This document shows, in pieces, positions 1 to 5,944 of a stretch of 5,944 bases of DNA (position 1 is its first letter; the number at the start of each line of letters is the position of its first letter). The notes beneath the pieces were generated by a model, which did not search any database, had not been told where the DNA came from, and saw only the letters and a program-made list of their open reading frames with translations. The stretch covers positions 1 through 5,944 of the forward strand of contig JAEOTI010000110.1 in assembly GCA_016839955.1 (NCBI GenBank), read 5' to 3'. The position numbers and the translations under genes are program-made. This stretch comes from Candidatus Hodarchaeota archaeon. Lineage in GTDB: Archaea; Asgardarchaeota; Heimdallarchaeia; Hodarchaeales; YT1-057.

Positions 1-1148
<1,148 letters not shown>

Positions 1149-1247
1149 CTAGCCAAGAAGTCAGTAGACAATTACAATGCATGCTTTAGATCTTGCAGCA
1201 TGAATGAGAATTACTTCGAAGGCCAAGGAAACGTTTTTATTGAGTAA

Positions 1248-1255
1248 TATTTAAA
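1248..1255 (-). promoter_or_regulatory. Candidate archaeal TATA box for gdhA
   Basis: The minus strand reads TTTAAATA, an exact match to the archaeal TATA pattern TTTAWATA. A start of transcription about 25 bases downstream would give a leader of roughly 160 bases, which is long. No clear purine-rich BRE precedes it. In sequence this AT-rich such a match can occur by chance, and TATAAAAAA at 1342-1334 is a competing candidate. Confidence 0.3.
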
Positions 1256-1439
1256 TGACATTGAAAAAGCATTTTAGTGCCATTAAGAGACAATTTATTT
1301 AAAAAAATGTGCCACTTATGGTAGAATTTGAAATTTTTTATACGCAATTTGCATACATAATTAACTAAAAACTAAAAATCAGGTCAATGAAATCAAATAT
1401 TGTTGGTTTTTTTTAATTTTTTTTTTTGACTGTAAGTTT

Positions 1440-1445
1440 AAAAAA
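1440..1445 (-). terminator. Possible T-run terminator of the helical-repeat gene
   Basis: Read on the minus strand, six consecutive T residues begin 10 bases after the TAA stop at 1457-1455, with no stem in front. Archaeal termination can rely on T-runs alone, so this is a candidate. The support is weak because the whole gap is AT-rich. Confidence 0.3.
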
Positions 1446-1454
1446 TTGGTTAAT

Positions 1455-2615
1455 TTACACTTTATTCACTTTTTGTTCCCACTTTAACAATTTATCATCT
1501 AAATCTCGAATAAAATCTCTAACCTTTTCTTCATCAAGACTCTCACTTTTTTGTGCAAGCGAATCGGAATCGATTAATTCTTTTGCTCGATCCAGGAGTG
1601 CAGAATCTTCTGTACTATGGCCTAAAAGACTAAGCTGAGTAACTATTCTTAAAACGCTTTTATTCTGAATATCTTCGTCAGTTATCCATTGTGTTACCTT
1701 TAATGCTCTTTCTAGTAAATCAGGATCAGTGATGTTAATAGTTGCTTCTATCAGCTTATTCACTAATGATTCTAAGTGAGAATTTCTTTTTTCATGAGTT
1801 TTTTCATCAGAAAGTGTCGTTCTAGTCACTAATAGTTCTGTTATTGTAAGAGCATGCTCAATTAAACGAGTATCTGCTGTTTTTTCCCATAATTGAAAAG
1901 TTTGATCTAGTGAACATTGCATAGCTTGTAAAATTTCGTATCCGGAAATACGCAGAAGAGATCTTGCTGCTTGAATAAATAAGTCAATTCTTCCAAGTTT
2001 TCCACATGCTGTTTCTAATAACAAGGCAAAATTAGTGAGTAATTCTGGTGATCTTTGGGATTCAGGGTGCTCAAAAAAGTCAATATTTGCCTCTAATACT
2101 TTGTGTGGGATTTTCCTGGGATTTTGAATCATATTTATTGCTTCTAGAGATTTAGTTGCTAGGTCAAAGGAGTAATGGAACCAAGCTAAAGAAAAAAAGC
2201 CTTTAGAAAGAGAATTAAAGAGATTGTCTCTGATATCGTTAATTTTTATTTCTTTACCATGATTAAGAACTTCTAAAAGAATTTTTGGATTGTCATTCCG
2301 AATTCCAATGTGAACCATTCTTCCTAGAGCAAGTACAATAACATGGTCAATAATCTCTGAATTATTACTCTCTAAAGCTATTTTAACTAATTCATGACAT
2401 TCTTTTTGGAATAATCTCTCATTATAATTTTCAAAAAAAGGTTTAGAAACTACATCTAATTTATTATCGGTTCCAATATCTTCTATAGCTAGGTTAGGAA
2501 TATTATCTTTCTTAGCAACCTGAGTAGAGGATTTCTCTTTCTTCCTCTTTTTGGTTGAACGACGACGAATTTTTCGTCGAGAACCTTTCTGATGGTCAGA
2601 TTGCAATATAAACAC
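1455..2615 (-). CDS. Uncharacterised basic-tailed alpha-helical repeat protein
   Basis: I do not recognise this 386-residue protein and assign no function. The N-terminus (about residues 9-29) is packed with Lys and Arg, including KIRRRSTKKRKKEK, with Ser and Thr; it could bind nucleic acid or be an acidic-partner docking tail. A polar linker runs to about 60. The rest looks almost wholly helical, with a recurring pattern of acidic residue, two or three hydrophobics, acid or His, Ala, spacer and hydrophobics. Examples are SEIIDHVIVLALG (86-98), TRLIEHALTITELL (249-262), PDLLERALKVTQWI (298-311) and SALLDRAKELI (338-348), spaced about 40-50 residues in the last three, as in an alpha-solenoid such as TPR- or HEAT-like repeats. 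The end is charged. There is no signal peptide, membrane segment or metal-binding cysteine cluster. The frame opens with GTG at 2615-2613, directly after a TAG. GGTG at 2616-2613 lies 6 bases before a TTG at 2606-2604, so translation may begin there and give 383 residues. Both flanking gaps make it look like a single-gene unit. Confidence 0.8.
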   Translation of the reverse strand: MFILQSDHQKGSRRKIRRRSTKKRKKEKSSTQVAKKDNIPNLAIEDIGTDNKLDVVSKPFFENYNERLFQKECHELVKIALESNNSEIIDHVIVLALGRMVHIGIRNDNPKILLEVLNHGKEIKINDIRDNLFNSLSKGFFSLAWFHYSFDLATKSLEAINMIQNPRKIPHKVLEANIDFFEHPESQRSPELLTNFALLLETACGKLGRIDLFIQAARSLLRISGYEILQAMQCSLDQTFQLWEKTADTRLIEHALTITELLVTRTTLSDEKTHEKRNSHLESLVNKLIEATINITDPDLLERALKVTQWITDEDIQNKSVLRIVTQLSLLGHSTEDSALLDRAKELIDSDSLAQKSESLDEEKVRDFIRDLDDKLLKWEQKVNKV

Positions 2616-2617
2616 CT
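2613..2617 (-). promoter_or_regulatory. AGGTG box that may set a TTG start for the helical-repeat gene
   Basis: The minus strand reads AGGTG, six bases, then TTG (2606-2604). The first possible start codon, GTG, is itself inside this box, so it would have no Shine-Dalgarno of its own. This favours TTG as the used start, unless the mRNA is leaderless and begins at the GTG. Confidence 0.45.
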
Positions 2618-2654
2618 AATTATGATTTTTGTTGGTTTTTTTCCGAAGTAGAAT

Positions 2655-2699
2655 TAAGGTTGGGAAAAATACCTGACAATCGGAGATTATTCAACCTTA
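2655..2699. repeat. 8-bp perfect inverted repeat upstream of the helical-repeat gene
   Basis: TAAGGTTG at 2655-2662 and CAACCTTA at 2692-2699 are perfect reverse complements with a 29-base spacer. The arms lie about 40-85 bases ahead of the start, in the expected promoter or leader zone. It could be a dimeric regulator's operator with widely spaced half-sites or a leader hairpin. No function is shown by sequence alone. Confidence 0.55.
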
Positions 2700-2793
2700 G
2701 AGTGTTATAACATGTTAATTAAGCTATTAGAATTATCAAGATTAAAACTATGAAAACATCGACAAATACATTAGATAATCTTTATCGTTCCTT

Positions 2794-2824
2794 GCTTCAT
2801 AATCATCTGTTTATCAAATGAAGC
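2794..2824. repeat. 7-bp inverted repeat shortly after the acyl-CoA synthetase gene
   Basis: GCTTCAT at 2794-2800 and ATGAAGC at 2818-2824 are perfect reverse complements around a 17-base loop. On the minus strand the hairpin would begin 32 bases after the TAG stop at 2859-2857. No T-run follows it directly, so it is not a classical intrinsic terminator. It may be a 3'-end processing or stabilising hairpin of the hypD-synthetase transcript. Confidence 0.4.
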
Positions 2825-2856
2825 GTGGTAGTTTTATTATGCTAACCTGCAATGGA

Positions 2857-4266
2857 CTAACCTATTGATTTTGTTAAAAACTTACCTCGTTCAACTAAAG
2901 CCCATAAGGCATCTGCTGCACGCTCTGGGGAAGGAAAAACAGGTAATCCATACATTTCAAATTGTTTATTGATTGATGGGTCATCCAAGTTGTAAATAAC
3001 CATAGGCTTCTCAGGAAATTCTCTATTTAATAAAGCGTAGCGACTTGGAGAGTCACGTGAAACCACTGGTGAATCCGAACGGGGTATTCCCAGGATTCCA
3101 TGTACATTTGAGTCACAGAGTATGACTCTAGTAACCTCACATAATAAATCCGTCGTTGCAGATCCTGTTAAATCAAGATGAGCAATTGGTTCTCCACTAC
3201 TCTTTCTTATGATTTCCATTTCGATACGGGAGTTCTTTAATAGTGTGTCGATTCGGTTAGCAGTCTCTTTAGATATTTCAGCAATTCTAAGGCCACGTGC
3301 ATTTAGTTGATGCATTGCTAAGACTGCAGGACCACCTGTATTAGCTACAATACCTACTGATGAACCTTCTGTTGGCGGCTGATATCTCAAAGCCTTTAGA
3401 GAATCAACAAATTCTTCGATAGATTTTACCTTAAGGATTCCATTTTGTCGAAACACTTGTTCATACACTCTTTCATCGCCAGCAAGTGAACCAGTATGAG
3501 ATAATGACGCTAAGGCCACGTCTCCACCTCCTACTTTAAGAACGACAATTGGCTTCTGCCTTGCTACTTCAGAGGAGATTTCAATGAATTTACGACCATT
3601 AACAATTCCCTCTAAATAACAACCAATTGCGTGAGTTTTTGGATCTTTACCCATAAATTCAATGAAATCCGTTTCATTAAGATCTGCCGCATTACCATAA
3701 CTAACAAATCTACTTAGTCCTAAATTAACATCAGTAAAACGAACTAAAAGATCCACTCCTAGTGCTCCACTTTGAGCAATTATACCAATTTTACCCGCAG
3801 AAGGACGCTCTATTGTTGGAAACATCGTATCTATTTTAGAAAAAGAATCCCTAATTCCAATACAATTCGGTCCTACTATGCGTGTATGGCCTCGAACTTC
3901 ATTTAGTTGGTCCTCTAGGTCTTGTCTCCCAACTTCTTTGAAACCCGCAGTTACTATCACTAGAAAAGGAATTCCTAATGCTGCTGCTTCTTCAACAGCT
4001 TTTATTGCAGGACGAGTGGGTATTACAATAACCGCAACATCTGGAACCTCACTTGTCTTTTTTACACAGTCAGTTAGGGATGTAAATGCCTTTATACCTA
4101 GAATTTCTCCATATTCTGCAGCTTTAGGATTTATCGGGAATATTCTATTGAAATAAGGAAGTAAATTGTTCGTTAGGATTGCACGACCCATAGAACCATC
4201 ACGATTGGAAGCCCCCACAATTGCTACAGTGTTTGGGGAAAAAAGTCGTTCAAGGTTTGCGGTCAT
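2857..4266 (-). CDS. ADP-forming acyl-CoA synthetase (acetate-CoA ligase type), alpha subunit
   Basis: ADP-forming acyl-CoA synthetases convert acyl-CoA, ADP and phosphate to acid, CoA and ATP. They are a main substrate-level ATP source in archaea that ferment peptides or sugars. The 469 residues match a separate alpha subunit (about 460 residues), not the roughly 700-residue fused form. An N-terminal CoA-binding Rossmann domain (about 1-135) carries VAIVGAS (14-20), INP (45-47) and GPNCIG (132-137). A succinyl-CoA-ligase-like domain carries AQSGALG (164-170), SYGNAADL (189-196) and YLEG (217-220). The loop SHTGSLAGD (256-264) holds His257, the expected phosphohistidine. A third domain begins near NTGGPAVLA (309-317). 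The ATG at 4266-4264 was chosen because GGTG at 4278-4275 lies 8 bases upstream and the family begins near here; a GTG at 4290 would add 8 residues but has no such box. The gene follows hypD by 39 bases. The ATP-grasp beta subunit required for ADP/ATP chemistry is not in the window. Acyl substrate cannot be predicted. Confidence 0.92.
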   Translation of the reverse strand: MTANLERLFSPNTVAIVGASNRDGSMGRAILTNNLLPYFNRIFPINPKAAEYGEILGIKAFTSLTDCVKKTSEVPDVAVIVIPTRPAIKAVEEAAALGIPFLVIVTAGFKEVGRQDLEDQLNEVRGHTRIVGPNCIGIRDSFSKIDTMFPTIERPSAGKIGIIAQSGALGVDLLVRFTDVNLGLSRFVSYGNAADLNETDFIEFMGKDPKTHAIGCYLEGIVNGRKFIEISSEVARQKPIVVLKVGGGDVALASLSHTGSLAGDERVYEQVFRQNGILKVKSIEEFVDSLKALRYQPPTEGSSVGIVANTGGPAVLAMHQLNARGLRIAEISKETANRIDTLLKNSRIEMEIIRKSSGEPIAHLDLTGSATTDLLCEVTRVILCDSNVHGILGIPRSDSPVVSRDSPSRYALLNREFPEKPMVIYNLDDPSINKQFEMYGLPVFPSPERAADALWALVERGKFLTKSIG

Positions 4267-4274
4267 GGATATTG

Positions 4275-4278
4275 CACC
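4275..4278 (-). promoter_or_regulatory. GGTG ribosome-binding site that decides the synthetase start
   Basis: GGTG sits 8 bases before the ATG at 4266-4264. It lies inside the reading frame of the longer GTG start at 4290, which has no comparable box. This argues for the shorter, 469-residue protein. Confidence 0.55.
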
Positions 4279-4305
4279 ATACTTTTTCACAACAAAGGAA
4301 TTCTA

Positions 4306-5409
4306 CTATATCTTTTTTCCTTTGCCATATTTAAACCAGATTCGACAAGGTCCTTCACTACTTACCATACAGGGACCATAAGGCTTGTTTGGAAGACACT
4401 TCGTGCCAAATAATCTGCACTCAGGTGGATTTACTTTGCCTAGCATTATCAAATGGCATGAACAACCCGGTTGAATGTCTTTTGATTCCCACTCTAATTC
4501 TAAATCATAATTTTTCCTCGCATCTATGTGTTCATATTCAGATTTTAGTTCATGACCGGAAAATGGGACTCTTCCAATACCTCGCCAATCCACTGCGGTG
4601 ATCTGATACACTGCGTTCATAATTTCTAATGCTTGTTGGTTTCCAAGTTTTGAAACAACCCTAGAATATTGGTTTTCACATTTTGGATTCTTATTTACTA
4701 TTTGCTTAAGTAATAACAACGTACTAGCAAGGATATCTACTGGTTCAAAGCCCCCAACTACAGTCGCCATACCATACTGATTTGGTAATAAATCAAATGC
4801 ATCTGATCCAATAATTGCTGCAACATGTCCTGGGCAAAGAAAACCATCAATGTAGGTTTCTCCAAGTCCCATTAGTAACTCAAGGGCAGGTGGAATAAGT
4901 CTATGTGAAATTAGAATATTAAAATTCTCAGGTACACCCCGAGCTATAATCGCAGCAACACCAGAGGATGTTGTTTCAAAACCAACAGAGAAAAAGACTA
5001 TTTTCTTGTTGGGATATTTTTTGGCAATTTCAACAGCATCGTTAATCCCATAACATATCCTGACATCCCCGCCTTCACTTTTAACTTCCCCAAGGGATTT
5101 TTTAGTACCTGGAACTCTTACCATGTCACCGTAAGTTGTGAGAATGACATTATTCATTTTAGCTAATTTTTGAGCCTCATCAATATCTTGGGAAGGACAA
5201 ACACAAACTGGACAACCCGGTCCAGACGCTATTTGTATGTTCTCTGGTAACATCTTATCGATTGCATACTTTCTTAGCGACTGTTCGTGTGTTCCACAAA
5301 CATGCATAATTTTAATTGGATCTGATAGTCTATCTGCTAGGTTATGTATGCCTCGAGTAATTTTTTTGGCTAACTCACGATCCCGAAAATTCTCTAATAA
5401 TTCAAACAT
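4306..5409 (-). CDS. hypD: [NiFe]-hydrogenase maturation protein HypD
   Basis: HypD works with HypC as the cytoplasmic scaffold on which the Fe(CN)2CO moiety of the [NiFe] active site is built before transfer to the hydrogenase large subunit. The 367 residues match the family's usual length (about 370). Motifs in order are CGTHEQ (38-43), GPGCPVC (63-69, Cys66 and Cys69), the redox and iron-handling cysteine region, GFETT (143-147), CPGHV (192-196), GFEP (220-223), ENQY (245-248) and WRGIG (275-279). A C-terminal cysteine set at 318, 331, 338 and 355 aligns with the family's [4Fe-4S] ligands; Cys71, 316 and 347 are additional. The ATG at 5409-5407 matches the family N-terminus, with GGGGTG upstream leaving a 10-base spacer; the frame is open another 35 codons to an ATG at 5514 that is not conserved. 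No hypC, hypE or hydrogenase subunit gene is in the window. The gene heads a probable two-gene unit with the synthetase. Confidence 0.96.
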   Translation of the reverse strand: MFELLENFRDRELAKKITRGIHNLADRLSDPIKIMHVCGTHEQSLRKYAIDKMLPENIQIASGPGCPVCVCPSQDIDEAQKLAKMNNVILTTYGDMVRVPGTKKSLGEVKSEGGDVRICYGINDAVEIAKKYPNKKIVFFSVGFETTSSGVAAIIARGVPENFNILISHRLIPPALELLMGLGETYIDGFLCPGHVAAIIGSDAFDLLPNQYGMATVVGGFEPVDILASTLLLLKQIVNKNPKCENQYSRVVSKLGNQQALEIMNAVYQITAVDWRGIGRVPFSGHELKSEYEHIDARKNYDLELEWESKDIQPGCSCHLIMLGKVNPPECRLFGTKCLPNKPYGPCMVSSEGPCRIWFKYGKGKKI

Positions 5410-5419
5410 GAAACACGAG

Positions 5420-5425
5420 CACCCC
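5420..5425 (-). promoter_or_regulatory. GGGGTG ribosome-binding site of hypD
   Basis: On the minus strand GGGGTG ends 10 bases before the ATG at 5409-5407. It supports the 367-residue HypD over the extension to 5514. Confidence 0.5.
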
Positions 5426-5448
5426 TTACTAGAGCTCGTTAAAATAGG

Positions 5449-5456
5449 ATCTATAA
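5449..5456 (-). promoter_or_regulatory. Candidate TATA box for hypD and the synthetase gene
   Basis: The minus strand reads TTATAGAT, ending 39 bases before the hypD ATG. Transcription starting about 25 bases downstream would give a short leader that still contains the GGGGTG box. The match is only moderate and no clear BRE is seen, so confidence is low. Confidence 0.3.
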
Positions 5457-5593
5457 GAATAATAACAACAGCTATGTAATAACTAATTGATTCTTTTGTT
5501 TCAAATGTTATCAAATGATAGTATCAAACAATTCATTGCAAATTTTCAAGGCAATCTCTCCAAACTATTTAAGGACCACCAATCTATTCAAAT

Positions 5594-5944
5594 ATGAGAG
5601 GGAGAAGAATGGCAGTGAGTTGCCGAACAGAAGAAATTTGGTTAAAACAAACTCCAACGCTACGAGCATTAGCCCATTCGTCCAAAAACCTCTATAACGA
5701 AGCAAATTACATGGTTCGACAATGGCTCTTTAAGACAAATGAGTGGATACGTTATAATACCTTAAACTGGCTAATTAAGGATGTCCGACAATCTAAGAAC
5801 TATAAGAACTTACCTGCTCAAACTTCACAACAGATTCTTCGTATTCTCGACAAAAACTGGCTCTCCTTTTTCAGAAGTATTAAAGACTGGAAAAAACATC
5901 CTGAAAAGTATCAAGGGCGACCAAAACCTCCAAACTATCGGAAA
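5594..5944 (+). mobile_element. Left part of an IS200/IS605-superfamily (tnpB-bearing) element
   Basis: The tnpB reading frame identifies the element. The left boundary is unknown and probably lies somewhere in 5410-5593. The right end, with the guide-RNA region and the adjacent target sequence, is outside the window. No tyrosine (Y1) transposase is seen between hypD and tnpB. Confidence 0.7.
5609..5944 (+). CDS. tnpB: TnpB/OrfB protein of the IS200/IS605 superfamily, N-terminal part only
   Basis: TnpB is the RNA-guided DNA nuclease carried by IS200/IS605 and IS607 elements and the ancestor of Cas12. It uses an RNA made from the element's right end and helps retain the element. Only the first 112 codons are present, in one uninterrupted frame to the window edge. 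They match the TnpB N-terminal region: KQTPTLRALAHSSKNLYNEAN (positions 13-33), then LPAQTSQQILRILDKNW (68-84) with FF at 87-88, and the Gly-rich PK-P segment GRPKPP (103-108) near the edge. The RuvC catalytic residues and zinc-finger cysteines lie beyond the window, so activity cannot be judged. ATG at 5609 was chosen because GAGG at 5598-5601 lies 7 bases upstream; an in-frame ATG at 5594 would add five residues but has only a distant AAGGA. No tnpA precedes it, as in tnpB-only (IS1341-like) elements, though tnpA could lie downstream. Confidence 0.9.
   Translation, partial: MAVSCRTEEIWLKQTPTLRALAHSSKNLYNEANYMVRQWLFKTNEWIRYNTLNWLIKDVRQSKNYKNLPAQTSQQILRILDKNWLSFFRSIKDWKKHPEKYQGRPKPPNYRK

Larger units (their letters stand above)
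2616..2856. other. 241-base gap with two inverted repeats
   Basis: This gap lies downstream of the acyl-CoA synthetase gene and upstream of the helical-repeat gene on the minus strand. It has no supported gene; a 23-codon plus-strand frame at 2750-2821 lacks a ribosome-binding site and resembles nothing I know. It holds an inverted repeat at 2655-2699, another at 2794-2824, the palindromes GTTATAAC (2704-2711) and TTAATTAA (2715-2722), and GTTGG followed by T7 (2631-2642). Confidence 0.65.
5410..5608. other. Divergent gap between hypD and tnpB; probably holds the left boundary of the mobile element
   Basis: hypD reads left and tnpB reads right from this 199-base gap. The hypD side contains its ribosome-binding site and a TATA-like box. 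The tnpB side contains two small inverted repeats: TATCA-AA-TGATA (5509-5520), and ATTGC (5535-5539) with GCAAT (5551-5555) around an 11-base loop. IS200/IS605 elements have hairpins near their ends rather than terminal inverted repeats, so either could belong to a left end, but 5-bp stems are easily found by chance. I cannot place the boundary. Confidence 0.5.

Noticed and set aside
1407..1427. T8-AA-T11 tract as a plus-strand terminator
   Set aside because: No plus-strand gene lies upstream of it to be terminated; for minus-strand transcripts it is A-rich.
1426..1638. 70-codon plus-strand frame starting after the T11 run
   Set aside because: Almost all of it is antisense to the helical-repeat gene; Ser-rich composition is a mirror of that gene's codons and no ribosome-binding site is seen.
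2750..2821. 23-codon plus-strand frame in the gap after the synthetase gene
   Set aside because: Very short, no Shine-Dalgarno box, opposite strand to all neighbours, and overlaps hairpin sequence.
3878..4381. Two plus-strand open frames (3878-4156 and 4166-4381)
   Set aside because: Both are antisense to the acyl-CoA synthetase, whose motifs are continuous in the minus frame.
5410..5514. 35-codon N-terminal extension of HypD from an ATG at 5514
   Set aside because: HypD family members begin near MFELLENF; the extension is not family-like, and the inner ATG has a GGGGTG box.
5515..5697. 60-codon plus-strand frame overlapping the start of tnpB
   Set aside because: It is in a different frame from the recognisable TnpB sequence and has no ribosome-binding site or known resemblance.

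Overview
The window is AT-rich and gene-dense. It looks like chromosomal sequence from an anaerobic archaeon. Three points suggest this: an ADP-forming acyl-CoA synthetase alpha subunit, a HypD of the archaeal CGTHE type, and a TnpB-type protein resembling archaeal homologues. Four of the five genes also have GGTG or GAGG Shine-Dalgarno-like boxes, and there are several archaeal-style TATA-like sequences but no convincing bacterial -35/-10 pair. I cannot name the lineage. An Asgard-like or other uncultured archaeon would fit, but that is a guess, and a bacterium carrying the same genes is not formally excluded.

Layout, left to right. (1) Positions 1-1064, minus strand: most of gdhA, an E. coli-type NADP-dependent glutamate dehydrogenase whose C-terminus lies beyond the left edge. 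(2) 1065-1454: a 390-base gap with TATA-like boxes, a spaced direct repeat and long T-tracts. (3) 1455-2615, minus: an unrecognised 386-residue protein with a very basic N-terminal tail and an all-helical, repeat-like body. (4) 2616-2856: a 241-base gap with two clear inverted repeats. (5) 2857-4266, minus: an ADP-forming acyl-CoA synthetase alpha subunit, without the ATP-grasp beta subunit beside it. (6) 4306-5409, minus: hypD, the [NiFe]-hydrogenase maturation factor, 39 bases upstream of the synthetase gene and probably co-transcribed with it. (7) 5410-5608: the divergent intergenic region. (8) 5609-5944, plus: the first 112 codons of a tnpB/OrfB gene of the IS200/IS605 superfamily, cut by the right edge.

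Inferred physiology: glutamate dehydrogenase, an ADP-forming acyl-CoA synthetase and [NiFe]-hydrogenase maturation together fit peptide or amino-acid fermentation of the Thermococcus type. In that scheme amino groups pass through glutamate, 2-oxoacids become acyl-CoA, acyl-CoA yields ATP through the synthetase, and excess electrons leave as hydrogen. The enzymes are identified from sequence; the shared pathway is inference.

I found no convincing new multi-gene system, CRISPR array, tRNA or rRNA. The least explained items are the basic helical-repeat protein, with a 14-base direct repeat on either side and an inverted repeat upstream, and the pairing of a lone acyl-CoA synthetase alpha subunit with a lone hypD.
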